In this document: piece by piece, positions 9,940 to 20,364 of the stretch
Layout of the letters: every line of letters starts with the position of its first letter
How positions within the stretch are numbered: position 1 is the first letter of the stretch
The notes under the pieces: generated by a model
What the model saw: only the letters and a program-made list of their open reading frames with translations
Told to the model about the DNA's origin: nothing
Databases searched by the model: none
Assembly: GCA_012845835.1 (NCBI GenBank)
Contig: JABAKD010000027.1
Span: forward strand, 1,404,189 to 1,468,188
Length of the DNA stretch: 64,000 bases
DNA from: Undaria pinnatifida
Taxonomy: Eukaryota > Sar > Phaeophyceae > Laminariales > Alariaceae
Direction of reading: 5' to 3'
Position numbers and translations under genes: made by a program

Positions 9940-11062
9940 CGAGACGACTGAGGCGTATGCAGTAGAATGGGACATTTTCGACCGTATGATGCAAGATAGA
10001 GAGAGTGAAGAGTGTGCACTGGCCATTTTGGGCGCCGGGAAAAACCCTTTCCATGTTGGCAACGATCGCAAGCGAGTCGATATGAACGTGTTCCATGACC
10101 GCGCCGGCCACCTGTCCGAAATTCTTTTGAGGGAATCTGCTCGGCAGCGAGGGATCACCCCCACCGGACGGATGGAACCCTGCACTAAGTGTATACCGGC
10201 GAGGGGGACAAGAGCGGACGTGCCGAAGCGAAGCGAGGGACGAGCGGGAAAGGCGCCTGGCGATCTCCTACATATCGACATGTGCGGCCCGTACACCACC
10301 ACCATAGGCGGCAACCACTACATGTTCTGTGCTGTCGATGCTGCAACGGGCTACATCGCGAACTACGCCCTGCGTCGCAAGTCTGACGCCGTGGCCGTCT
10401 TCCGGCGGTGTATCGTCGACCTAGCCCACAAGGCGGGGACGAGGATACGGAGTGTCCGTGGCGACTGCGATTCGCTCTGGACCAGCAAGGACTTCCGTGA
10501 CTTCTGCTCCACCATGAGAATCGCCGTGCAGTGCTCCCCCCCCGGAGCGAAGCAATACAATGGGGTAGTCGAGAATGCAATCCAGCGTTGCAACAAAATC
10601 GCCATGGCATCTCGCCGCGCCGCGGAGCGACGCTTGCGGCCGGGGGGGTTCTCGTGTGTTCGCGGCCTAGATGCTCACGGGGTCAAGCTCTGGGCGGAAT
10701 CAGCAAAGGATGCCGCGCAGAAGCTCAACCAGGCTGCCTCCCCTTCAAATCCCGGTCGCCCGTCGGCGCAGGAGCTGTTCACCGGCAAGAAGGGCGCTTT
10801 CTTGGTGGTGCCGTTTTTTCAGTACGGTTTCATGTACCGGGAGAGGAGGTCGAAGCTGGACGGCAAGGCAGTGCCCTGCTACTTTCTCAACGCCGGCGAT
10901 AACCATGCCAACCGCTGTGTGAAGGTACTCAGGGATGACACAGGGCGCGTATGCTACTCTAGCAACGTTACATGGGCGCCGCTGCCACAGTCGGGGGGGG
11001 AGGGGTGCCTTCCGCGTCAGCACCGCCCACGCCGCCGGGGGTGTCATTCGAGATTGCCTTGA
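9930..11062 (+). pseudogene. copia integrase
   Basis: The frame is shifted by one relative to protease. A gag-pre-integrase zinc module (FHDRAGHLSEILL...CTKCIPARG) leads into the core with all three acidic residues visible: LLHIDMCGPY, VRGDCDSLWTSKDF and QYNGVVENAIQ. These match the DDE pattern of copia integrases. The C-terminal GKEA-like region reads RRSKLDGKAVPCYFLNAG...RCVKVLRDDTG. A frame change near 10.97 kb leads into the proline-rich linker. The integrase core itself looks intact. Confidence 0.88.
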
Positions 11063-11847
11063 CGCCGCCCGCCACTGCCGGTCCGCTGCCCGCGCACTCA
11101 CCCAGCGCTCACACCTCCTCGTCGCCCGGACCGACTGGTATGCCGCCCACAGCTGCCGGTCCGCTGCCCGCGCACTCATCCAGCGCTCACACCTCACCGT
11201 CACCCGGACCGACTGGTATGCTGCCCGCCGCTGCTGGTCCGCCGCCCGCGCTCTCACATAGCGCTCACACCTCGCCGCCACCCGGACCGACTGGTATGCC
11301 GCCCACCGCTGCCGGTCCGCCACCCGCGCACTCACCCAGCGCTCACACCTTGCCGCCGACCGGACCGTCTGGTATGCCGCCCGTCGCTGCCGGTCCGCCG
11401 CCCGCGCACTCACCCAGCGCTCACACCACTCGCTCGAACCCGCCTGCCACTGCAGGTACACCGCCTGCAGCAGTCACCTGGCCGCCACCACCGCTGCAAT
11501 CGTCATCACCGCCGTCCGCGCACTCACCCAGCGCTCACACCTCGCCGCCGCCCGAACCGGCTGCTATGCCGCCCGCTGCTGCCGGTCCGCCGCCTGCGCA
11601 CTCGCCCAGCGCTCTAACACCGCCTGCCGCATGTTCGCCGATGCCGGAGTGGTCTCCCTCTTTCATCGAGGACACCGGCCCCGCGGACGTACAGAAGGAG
11701 ACAGCCGCCGGTCGCCGCAGGATATTCTTTGCCGCTCACCCCACATGCAACGAGGATGCTGGGCGAGAGGGGCGACGAGCGCGTGCCGGGAAGGACCAGG
11801 TCGGAGGGCCGTCAGCTTTTAGGCGTGCCGGAAGAAGCGGTCTCTAG
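10972..11847 (+). pseudogene. copia proline-rich tandem-repeat linker between integrase and RT
   Basis: Six to seven copies of a 78-bp (26-codon) unit encode Pro/Ala/Ser/His-rich segments of the form GPTGMPPTAAGPLPAHSPSAHTS. All units keep one reading frame because 78 is a multiple of three. The linker lies where copia Pol normally has a short variable region between integrase and RT. The antisense frame here (10745-11461) is open only because of the same repeat. The frame changes again at about 11.73-11.85 kb. Confidence 0.8.
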
Positions 11848-13408
11848 GCCGCTGCCGGAGGCGACGTCGTTCGATCACGGGGTAGGACTCCTATCTCATG
11901 CGGGGGAGGATGTGCTGCTGTCGCTGCTGGCCAACCGGCGGGCCCTGAACGCGAAACGCGTGTTCCTGCAGGGGCACGGATCTGGTGAGCTGGGGGGCGG
12001 AGGCAAGCAGCATACGGGGTCGGGGGGCGTGGAGGAGAGCAAAGGTGCACCGCCATACGACACCACGGGCGGGGGGGGGAGCGGGGGTAACTATTGGTCG
12101 CTTGGGCCGTCGGGACGGGGAGTGTCGCTCGGCCTTGTGTCGCGACTCGCCACGCGGGAGGATGTCGACGCAGCTCTTCGCGAGATGCGCCCCTTTCACC
12201 TGCGGCCCGACATGCCCCTCTGCCACGCCAAGGACCTCCGCGTACCTAAAACGTTCATGGAGGCGCGTGACGGTGAGCATGGCGCACAGTTCATGGACAC
12301 GGCTAAGCGTGAAGTGTTCGGTTTGCTTGAAGCAGGCACGTTCGAAATTGTTGACGAGTAGCAACGAATAGATAACGTGATCAGTAGCAAGCTCATTCTT
12401 GATTGCAAGGTTGATCAATTTGGTTGGCCTACGGAATCGAAGGCGAGACTTATAGCTAGGGGTGACATGCAGAGAGAGTACCTTGACTTTGGAGATTTGT
12501 ACGCGCCTACTGTTGCTTCGTCCAGTGTCCGTTTGTTGGCTGCGTTGGCGTGTGAACATGACCTAGATTTGTGCCATTTCGATATAGACCAGGCTTTTGT
12601 GAAGGCAGATCTTGCCGAGGATGTCTATATGCGATTGCCAGAAGGGTGTGGTTTATTGTCAGGGAAGGTTGTGAAGCTGAGCAAGAGTTTTTATGGTTTG
12701 AGACAGGCGTCCAGACAATGGTATGCATTACTGAGGAAGTGTCTCTTGGCTTTGGGGTTTGTGCAATGCTTGGCTGATTCGTGTGTTTTTTGTTTGGTTG
12801 AAGGGGCGGAAGTAGTGATGCACCTAGTGGTGCATGTTGATGATTTTTTTGCCGTGGGAAAGAAGGAAAGGTGTGATCAGTTCGGAAAGGATCTCGGACG
12901 TCTTGTTCCAGTTAAGTCGTTGGGCGAGCTCAAGTGGTACTCGCGGTGCTATTACGAGAGAGACAGGGAGGCAGGGAGGTTTTTGTGGATTGCCTTGTTG
13001 ACCAGGCCGGATATCGCAAATTCAGTGAGGGCATTAGCAAGGTATTGCAGTGCGCCGAAGCTGATCCACTGGAAAGCGGCACGTAGTATACTGGGGTATG
13101 CAATGAAGACGAGTTCTTTTGGGATTTCCTTTCAGAAGGGGACGTTGACGGGGATTAGTTTGATTTCGTTCGCAGATGCCGACTATGCTTCGCGCAGTAC
13201 AGACAGGAGAAGCGTGTCGGGGGGGGGGGGTGATGTGTGCGGGGGGGGCTGTTTCGTGGTACTCCAAGACGCAGAAGTGTGTGACTCTCTCGACTACTCA
13301 GGCGGAGTATGTGGCTATATCGGACATGGGGAAGGAGATTTTATTTTTGAGGCAGGTTTGGTGTTTTATGTTGCCGAAGGCAAGGATGCCGTGCATTGCC
13401 ATGTATAA
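11729..13408 (+). pseudogene. copia reverse transcriptase, stop plus internal deletion
   Basis: One frame covers 11729-13408, with TAG at 12359-12361 inside the RT N-terminus (AGTFEIVDE, stop, QRIDNVISSKLILDCKVDQFG). Downstream are KARLIARGDMQREYLDFGDL, YAPTVASSSVRLLAALACEH, DLCHFDIDQAFVKADLAEDV, KLSKSFYGLRQASRQWY and the catalytic box HVDDFFAVG. After RYYERD-type sequence at about 12985, GRFLWI joins directly to ALLTRPDIANSVRALARYC. Roughly 100 codons of the usual RT tail between those landmarks are missing. The frame then enters RNase H (ISLISFADADYASRSTDRRS) and is lost in the G-run at 13219-13229. Confidence 0.88.
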
Positions 13409-13640
13409 GGATAACGAGGGTGCCATCCAAATCGCAAAGCACCTGATTTCGAACTCGAACTCGAAGCACATTGACGTGAGGCATCACTTTTTGAGGGAAC
13501 TGGTAGAAAGGAAGGAGGTCGAAATTATCCATGTAGCGTCGCAGTACCAGCATGCTGACTTCCTCACCAAGGCGTTACCTGAGAGGGAGTTTGAATTTCG
13601 CCGGGGGATAGTGATGAATCGTGATTTCTCTCTCGGATAG
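13176..13640 (+). pseudogene. copia RNase H, end of Pol
   Basis: After the G-run the third frame gives CAGGAVSWYSKTQKCVTLST, TQAEYVAISDMGKEILFLRQ, MYKDNEGAIQIAKHL, NSKHIDVRHHFLRELV and HVASQYQHADFLTKALP. These are the standard copia RNase H landmarks, with the catalytic Glu (AEY) and Asp (KDNEGAI, QHADFLTK) present. The frame stops at 13638-13640, about 300 bp before the 3' LTR. Only a one- or two-base slip in the G-run separates it from the RT frame. Confidence 0.88.
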
Positions 13641-13925
13641 TGTTTGATTTTCTGACGTTCTATTTCTTACATGTTTCTTTGTTTTGTTTTCTGATATATC
13701 TTTATGAGGGTTTAAGGACTTGCATTCAAATTGATCGATGGAAAATACTGAATAGTGTTTGAGTTTTAATGGTCATGGATGTGATAAGAATGGATTTGAG
13801 TGTTTTTGCAAAGGCAACATTTTTTTTGTTTTCTGGACTTGAGTAAAGAAAATCTCCGCAGTATTTCGGTATCTGGGAATGTACGTGTTAACAAGGTAGT
13901 CTGGATAAACCATGACAATGTTGCG

Positions 13926-13936
13926 AGTAGGGGGGC
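13926..13936 (+). other. copia polypurine tract
   Basis: The purine run AGTAGGGGGGC directly precedes the 3' LTR. Confidence 0.75.
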
Positions 13937-14445
13937 TGTTGGACGTACTCACTCCATTGTCAGATTGCAAACAAGAATCCGTCGAAAAGATGGATCGGAG
14001 AATTTTGGGGGTTTCGTATATGTGTGGGATGGATCTCCACAACGGGATTTTGTGTTGTGGGTTTTTATGTGCCCGAATAGTATCACTCTATTTTTCGACT
14101 CTATTTTTGCCTCTACCTTGTGTCTTCTCTGTGTCTCTTCTACGGCTACCACGCCAAGGGCTACCACGCCCAATCTACTCCGGAGTATATTGCAAGGGCT
14201 ATGACGCCTTCACCACTGCACGGCTATCACGCCTGTGTATTTACATCCCGGATACCACGCCACAGTTTCGAGTTCCATTTCTGGGTTATCACAGCTGAGC
14301 TATCACGCTTCACCACACACGTAAATTGGGTTATCACACCCGCCTTAGTTAGTAGTTCGTAGTTTACCGATCACCGGCTATTACGCCACATTTCTCCTCC
14401 ACCTACACCACCACCGGAGCGCCACACGTACCAACCTACTCCACA
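13937..14445 (+). repeat. copia 3' LTR
   Basis: 509 bp, starting TGTTGGACGTA and ending CTACTCCACA. Compared with the 5' LTR it has about 17 substitutions, lacks one T, and has 10 extra bases at about 14181-14190. It carries the same iterated GGCTAYYACGCC motif. Confidence 0.95.
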
Positions 14446-14450
14446 GACGG
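14446..14450. repeat. Target-site duplication of copia, right (GACGG)
   Basis: GACGG directly follows the CA of the 3' LTR (CTACTCCACA). It matches 6705-6709. Confidence 0.92.
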
Positions 14451-15214
14451 CATGTATGTAGCCAGAAATCAGACCGAAGTTTGTTGCCTTTCTGCAGGTC
14501 GAAATGGAGCTAAACCTCGCAGAAAAGTGTACCCTGCAACAAAAACGCGGCTCATATCCAATCACCAGGGCTCTTAAAATAATTTCGTTGGAAAGGGACT
14601 GGGTGTGTGATGCCCGTGGAGCCAGTGGACAAGAAATGGTGTTTGCTCGTTGACTGTGAATTCCCTCTCGACTCAGCTCGAATCTTGTTCGACCTCCTTG
14701 TGGCTGAAAGCCACTCCGGAAAAAAAATCACGAGTAGTCGACTAATCTTCTGGGTCTTGTCGAGACGAAGTGCCAACAGGCGACGCAAACGATGCAACAC
14801 AAAGACGACTAATAGGCTATTCCACTCGGATTTCTGGCGAAGCAAAGCTCCATATTGCTATAAGTACACAAATTGATACCGGTTCCAAAGGTCGTGCGAG
14901 GACACAAGAGCGCGTAACGACGCGGGGAGTCAACTGGCGTACAACAGGCGCTATTGTACCTCACCAAGAAGGCAGTGGAGAAAACATACCTGGTACACGA
15001 TGAGTTGTCATACTTCGAGAAAAAGATAATCACGAGCACGCGAGCGCGGTACTTCGCACGGAGGACAAAAGGCGAACCAAAATCAAAGGAAGCCATGAAG
15101 GGCTGCCGGCTACAGGAGATACTAGAACACGTGGGCGCCGGGCATCGGTCGGTGCAAAACCGAAGCAATCAAATCACAAAAAAAAAGACAACGTGCGTAT
15201 AGATGCCGTACGTG
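14446..15214 (-). other. gypsy-1 3' untranslated region, proximal part
   Basis: This lies between the end of gypsy-1 pol and the copia insertion. The other half of the same UTR is at 6260-6709. No conserved frame is seen. The total UTR of about 1.2 kb is long for the family. Confidence 0.6.
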
Positions 15215-15862
15215 TCACCTTCGTCGCGATGTCGACCTAGAATAGGTTCGCTTCTTCTTTCCGGGAGGGTCGAAAGCCGAAGGATCTTGTGACATAATTA
15301 CAGCAAGGTAAGATTCGATCATCTCCTTGCATTGAGGGAGAGTGATGCATTGACGCCATACACCACATTGTGGTGGCTGACCTTTATGTTTGAGGTTGTA
15401 TTGGAAATTCTCCACCGACGCTGCACCTACCCCCCGCTGATGACTATCGATTGCTTCGATGACATACGGGCCGATAGTGACGGTGTGCATTGAGCCATCA
15501 AGATCAGGGACGGGTAGGGTGGTTCCGAGAAACATGTCATCGAGTGCCCCAAAGTCAGGGGCGGAAGATGACTCGGTTTTCACGAATCGTTTCATCCGAC
15601 CGAAGTGGACCGTAACTTTGACCGGTTCGTTCGGTTTTGACACGCGATATATATCAGGGGAGAGCTGAGCTCTGACGGTATACGGGCCATGCCAAGGGCT
15701 AACGAGCTTGAGGTTTGGCCCGTCAGTTTCGTGATACGAGCGATGCAGTAAAACTTTGTCGCCCACTTCAAAACTGGGGAAAGACATTTTTTTGTTTTCG
15801 ACGGCTTGCTTGTCCGCTCGTTCTTGTAGATTGCGACGGGCTAACTCGTACGCGAGCTGCAA
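15215..15862 (-). CDS. gypsy-1 integrase C-terminus and chromodomain
   Basis: The open frame begins in the conserved linker NLQERADKQA, passes the GPY-type module (PSFEVGDKVLLHRSYHETDG...LKLVSPWHGPYTVRAQL...VHFGRMKRF) and ends with a chromodomain-like unit. That unit runs GPYVIEAIDSHQRG...YNLKHKGQPPQCGVW...LPQCKEMIESYLA. A Lys/Arg-rich tail ends at a stop at 15215. Chromodomains on chromovirus integrases steer insertion towards marked chromatin. The aromatic cage seems incomplete, since His stands where Trp is usual in the KGQPP strand. The internal frame of 215 codons is open, but in nature it would be the end of the Pol polyprotein, not a separate gene. Confidence 0.75.
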   Translation of the reverse strand: MQLAYELARRNLQERADKQAVENKKMSFPSFEVGDKVLLHRSYHETDGPNLKLVSPWHGPYTVRAQLSPDIYRVSKPNEPVKVTVHFGRMKRFVKTESSSAPDFGALDDMFLGTTLPVPDLDGSMHTVTIGPYVIEAIDSHQRGVGAASVENFQYNLKHKGQPPQCGVWRQCITLPQCKEMIESYLAVIMSQDPSAFDPPGKKKRTYSRSTSRRR

Positions 15863-16822
15863 GTTTTCTGGCGTGCGACGTGAGTATAGTCGAGTTTTTT
15901 TTGTGGTGCATCAGTAGAAGGAACTCCGACAATGAGTTCGACGGGGAGAGTATCCGTGCGCCCAAACACGAGATAGCGGGGAGTCTCCTCCAAAGGTTTG
16001 GAGTGGGCCGTGTTGTGCGCGAGCTGGGCAAACGGTAGCAGTTCCGCCCAATTATCGCAAGCCAAGTTGCTGTATATATCAAGCATATTATGAACGGTGC
16101 TGTGGACACGCTCGAGAACAGAGTAGTTCCATTGCGGACGATAAGCGGCGGTACGTGTTTTCTTGTACCCAAAGACAGACTGCAATTCCTTCACGAGTTG
16201 GTTTTGAAATTCCTTCCCTTGATCGGAATGCAGGGTTTCCGGTGGGCCGAATCCCGAAAAGACGCGGTCAATAAGATGACGAACCACCACCGCAGCTTCC
16301 TTAGACTTGATAGGTGTCTGAACGAGGAAACGCTTGAGGTGATCGATGATAGACTGTATAAATCGATATATACTAGACGAGATTCACGACAACAACGTGA
16401 AACGGTCTGGTGACCCGTCGGTGCCCGGTAGGCAGCGTAGGTGATCGGTGAGACGTTTTGCGGCGTTGACAAGGAAGACAGCTTTCAACATGTTCGGCAA
16501 CGTCAGCGTGCATCGTGGGCCACCAATAGCGATCCAGAACTTTTTCGAAGGTACCTTTAAAGGCTAGGTAGCCGCCTGACGAGGAGAGGTAATGGCAAGC
16601 GTTGATTACAAGTGTTATCAACGATTTCGGCACCACCAGTTGATCATGAAAGGTGTCCCGCCTACGTAGGTGGGCAGGGACGTAAGACAGGCAAAGCAAA
16701 CCTTCGTGGATGAAGAATTTATTCATGCTGAACTTTGATTGCTGGTGTCGGACGCGAGCTTTGATAGGATTGGCTATATAGTCAAAGTACTGACGAAATT
16801 CTTTCCTCTGATGATGAAGCAA
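15841..16822 (-). pseudogene. gypsy-1 integrase (zinc domain and catalytic core)
   Basis: The frame 16373-16822 holds the HHCC zinc domain: NACHYLSSSGGYLAF...YWWPTMHADVAEHVESCLPCQRRK. The second zinc His of the family (GGH, present in the copy at 55.3 kb) is Tyr here. The same frame enters the catalytic core, where VVVNLV has Asn in place of the first catalytic Asp, then stops at 16373. The frame 15841-16290 continues the core with LHSDQGKEF (second Asp) and LERVHSTVHNMLD (Glu). At least one frameshift lies at 16290-16375. The integrase inserts the cDNA. Two of its key residues are altered, so this copy is inactive. Confidence 0.85.
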
Positions 16823-16829
16823 CTTCGCA

Positions 16830-17545
16830 GCATCGACGACGGGGAAGACAGATACGGCACTAGCAAATAATTCGCGATCGCTTCCGACGGGTACGATATC
16901 ATCTAAGTTGCTAGCGGGCAGTTCGTATTCACGAGGGTTGGGGGGGGGGAAAGGCTGATCATCGGGGACGTTACGACAGATAGCTGCAAGTTGCGGCTCG
17001 GATGGAAGTGGTTTTCCGTCTACCTCGCTAGAAATACGAGACAGCGTATCCGGTACAATGTTAACTTTTCCCGGAACGTGTTTGACGGTGAAATCGTAAT
17101 TTTGATGTCAAATTGCACAACGGGTGAGCATATTGGAAGCGTCTTGCATGTGGTACAAACACGTGAGAGCTGGGTGGTTGGTACAACACGTAAAGTGTCG
17201 ACCCTATAGGTACGGACGCCAATGGGTCAGAGCCCATACGACAGCGAGGCATTTTTTCATCGTAGGGCTATAGTGGCTTTGACTAGGAGAAAAACGCTTG
17301 CTATGGTACGCGACAATATCAAGGTCTCTGCCATCGGCGCTGTCCTTGGACGGTTGGGCTAGGAAAGCAGCACCTACACCTTGCTCGGAAGCGTCGGTGT
17401 GAACGACAAAATCTCTCGAAAAATCGGGAAAGTGGAGGACAGGGGCTTCGGATAAAGAATCTTTGAGTTTCTGGAATGCAGCATCTTGGGCCGGACCCCA
17501 GGGCTTCTTAAACCTCGTGCGTTTGACGAAGCTCTTTCGAGTCAG
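16830..17545 (-). pseudogene. gypsy-1 RNase H domain
   Basis: The frame resumes after the solo LTR with KSFVKRTRFKKPWGPAQDAA, AFQKLKDSLSEAPVLHFPDF and FVVHTDASEQGVGAAFLAQ, where Asp of TDAS is the first catalytic residue. YHSKRFSPSQSHYSPTMKKCLA contains the second catalytic region, with Lys where Glu is usual. A stop ends the frame at 17204. Translation of the next part in other frames shows the domain tail, with HVPGKVNIVPDTLSR-like residues at about 17070-17030. It removes the RNA strand during reverse transcription. This copy has at least two frame changes. Confidence 0.75.
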
Positions 17546-17981
17546 TGTTGCGGCGGATTGACATGACGTCACGTAAAATACGTGGCGGAATGCTGTCTAG
17601 GTCTGTACAACTCCAGTCAGTCTAGAAAGCGTATCGCTCACGGTCTCAGTCCAAAAACATACAAAACCAAACGAGGGCAAAAGGAACATGAACTTGATCT
17701 GACACGAGCGTGAGTGACTGCGAACCGAGCTTGAGTACAGCGATTGTTACCGTAAGGTATTGTTGGAGGTTTCGTCCGGAGTTCTGTTATATAGCACTAG
17801 CGCTTGGAAGAGAACTGCGTGAGACAAGACTGGTGTTTGCAGGCAGCTGTTGTAACAAGCAGATGGGAGGAATCAGCCTGTAGGGATACACGGAGGGAAT
17901 GAACTAGAAGCGGTGAGAGACGAGGGACAAGGGATTGGAGACCTGAGTGCGTGTGTCTAAAATAGCTCTTATCCTTCGTTC
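17546..17981. repeat. Solo LTR nested in gypsy-1
   Basis: A 436-bp block starts with TG (TGTTGCGGCGG) and ends with CA (CTTCGTTCA). It is flanked by a 4-bp duplication TCAG at 17542-17545 and 17982-17985. Removing the block and one TCAG rejoins the RT frame (PLVEL) to the RNase H frame (TRKSF) with no gap or shift, which is strong support for the boundaries. A TATATA-containing box lies at about 17789-17796. Its parent element is not in the window, and orientation cannot be fixed from a solo LTR. Confidence 0.85.
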
Positions 17982-19236
17982 ATCAGTTCTACAAGCGGTG
18001 CCGTAAGGTAAGAATAATCTTTGACAAGCCGACGGGCGAAATTCGCCATACCCAGAACAGAACATAAGTCTTTAATGAATTTTGGCGTGGGCAGGTCGTG
18101 AATCGCTTTGATGCGGTCGGTACTGACGGAAAAACCTTTCGCGGAAATGACATGACCGAAATAGTCGACTTCTTCCAATCCAAATTGATTTTTGGACGGT
18201 TTGAGTGTCAAGCTTGCCACATGCAACACTGCAAACATTTTCTCGAGAGAGATGAGGTGGCCTTCGAACGTGTGATTGATACAAATCAAATCGTCCATGT
18301 AAGAGAGGATACCGGAGTCAAGGCGAAGGTGGCCTAGAGCTAAAGACATTACGTGTTGAAACAGCCACGGTGCATTCGCTACTCCAGAAGGCATGCGCTT
18401 AAAACAGTACTTGCCTCTCGGTGTCAAGAAGGCGGTGCGGTCGACGTGCCCCTCGGCCACGGGTAGCAGCCAGAACGCGCTGAGGGTGTCGGGGACTGAA
18501 ATGTAGAGGACGTCTCCGACGGCATCCAGGCAGGACTCGAGGTTGAGCATGGGCCAGCTCTTGCGGATGGTGTGGCGGTTGAGGGTATGGCGGTAATCGA
18601 CGCAGAAAGAGGGACTGCCGTTGCTCTTGTCGACGATAGTATAAAGGCTACCCCACGGATTTGGCCGTTCCTCAATTAGTCCCTGTTCCAACATCTCGTT
18701 GACACATTTGTCAATTACGGCAGAGGTGCGAGGGTTGGGACGGTATGGAGGACGATCGACAGGACGAGTACCTTCCGGAACGGGGAACGTCGCTTTGGCG
18801 ATTGTACAACGTCCTAATTCTAACATTGACAGAGAGGAACGGAACGATATTGAGCGCATAAGTCGAGGACAGCATCCTTCTGCTCCTCGGTAAACGTGGA
18901 ACTGGCGAATGCTCTAGACAGAGGACTTTCAAGGTCAGACCTGGCGCGGCGAACATCCTCGTCGGAATCGGGAGTGTTCGCGACGGCGTTGATATTTAAT
19001 TGATCAGGGGTGGCAACAGATGCCGTGTACAAATTGCCAAGATGCAAGCCTGGTAAAAGGCAGACACCATCACCAGATGGGTTGTACATTTGCACGACAA
19101 AAGAACCATCAGAAGCACTCCACGTAGCTGAGAAACGGGCGACGAGAATGTTCTTGAAAGCTTCAAGTGTTGCGTCATCGGAAAAATCTTTCTCGGTTAT
19201 AATGCGAGGTTCGACAACAACATTGAAGGTAGACAA
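17969..19236 (-). pseudogene. gypsy-1 reverse transcriptase
   Basis: The frame 18820-19236 covers the connector upstream of RT. The frame 17982-18859 gives the fingers and palm. Visible landmarks are VDRPPYRPNPRTSAVIDKCV, EERPNPWGSLYTIVDKSNG, FCVDYR, GKYCFKRMPSGVANAPWLF, and the catalytic SYMDDL (YMDD) box. Then come LKPSKNQFGLEEVDYFGHVIS and the thumb region ending PLVEL. The frame is cut after PLVEL by a solo LTR. In the usual motif A the residues here read SVPDTLSAFW where D-x-x-S/A-G-F/Y is expected, so motif A is also degraded. It is the polymerase of a Ty3/gypsy element of the same lineage as the copy at 54.7 kb. Confidence 0.85.
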
Positions 19237-19241
19237 TCAGT

Positions 19242-20291
19242 TTAGGCAACAGCGAGGCTTTTCCATTCCGGTTTGAGGTTGAATCTCTCACACAGAGGAA
19301 CATGAATGGCATCAGCATCGTGATGTACAGCGACCACCGACATGTTTTGAGCGTGGTTCGCCGGGGAAGGATTGTTGCTACTGGACGACGGAACGGAGTC
19401 GCGAATGCGATGAACAGCTGGTATAGTTGAGCCAGTGGACGAAAATGACAAAGATTGATTTTCCCACTCTAGGCGCTCTCCGAAGTCGGACATGACACAT
19501 TTATCGAGGAGCATAAGATCGGGGCTCAAAGAGGGGACGGCCAGCGTAGTCACCGTACGGGTGAGCTCGCTGAGGGTTAAGGAAAATCAATAAACCCTAC
19601 GACATTATTTGGCTCGCCATTTACCGCGCGGAGCGCAACAGCGGCCGGGGGGACGGGACTAATAGGAATACCTCGCAGGGTGGGATAACAACGTATCCAC
19701 GCCAGAGAAACAACCGGCACATCGGTATCCGTGTCCACCGTGATGTTATTCACGGGGACGTCGTAGGCAGAGCCGGCGATGCAGACTTGTCGAGACGAGA
19801 AAGGTAAAGAAAAGTCGATGGTTTCGTGCGTCCGCCTTGAGCTGTACCACACCTGGTCTGAGTTATATTTTCTTTCGGGGGAACGTTTTTCTTTCGCATT
19901 TTGAGAACGTACACCCAAGCGCACAGGCGCCGTACATCTGCTTGGACGCACACCTTGGCTCGCACTCGGGGACGCGGATACAGTAACTGGGGAATCAGAG
20001 AAACTATTATTCACAACTCAAGCTTCGCTTGCGCGATGAACGCTGACTCTCAACCTCCTCTACTTCAGCCTGTGGGGGAGGGACGACACGAAATTCAGAC
20101 ACACTTGCTACACGTAAAAGTTTTTTTGCTGTACCATGAGGACGGGCACAGTACATAACTATGATGCGGACGGGGACAAGAGGGACGTCAAACTCAGGGG
20201 CAAAAACGGCTACCGACGACGTGGAGAGTTTCCTCTTGACGCCTTTCCTGGCTACACCAGAAGACGACACTACTGTTTCAGGCGCTACCAC
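19242..20291 (-). pseudogene. gypsy-1 aspartic protease region, broken
   Basis: Three frames carry this region: 20007-20291, 19577-20014 and 19242-19553. A spacer rich in Arg and Ser leads to the retropepsin core, where the expected Asp-Thr-Gly reads VDTDTDVPVVS at about 19740-19710. The catalytic-loop glycine is thus Asp, a one-base transition. Downstream Leu/Val-rich strands and a second Ser/Asn-rich segment follow. The enzyme would mature Gag and Pol in the virus-like particle. With the altered loop and frameshifts this copy should be inactive. A (GAC)n microsatellite at about 20308-20341 separates it from Gag. Confidence 0.65.
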
Positions 20292-20309
20292 AGCAGGGCA
20301 CCCTTAGTT

Positions 20310-20340
<31 letters not shown>

Positions 20341-20364
20341 GGGGCGGGGGCCTTCTTGGAGCGC

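Larger units (their letters stand above)
6710..14445 (+). mobile_element. Ty1/copia retrotransposon (complete, decayed), nested in gypsy-1
   Basis: LTRs at 6710-7209 and 13937-14445 bracket gag, protease, integrase, RT and RNase H in the copia order, with integrase before RT. The 5-bp duplication GACGG flanks it at 6705-6709 and 14446-14450. The element is 7.7 kb. It has in-frame stops at 9337 and 12359, frame changes near 9.93, 10.97, 11.75 and 13.22 kb, and an internal deletion in RT, so it is not autonomous. LTR identity is about 96-97% by hand count, apart from a 10-bp and a 1-bp indel. It is therefore younger than its host element. Confidence 0.95.

Noticed and set aside
10745-11461. 238-codon minus frame with CERWVSARAADRQ repeats
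   Set aside because: It is the antisense reading of the 78-bp repeat. The sense frame is the one contiguous with copia Pol.
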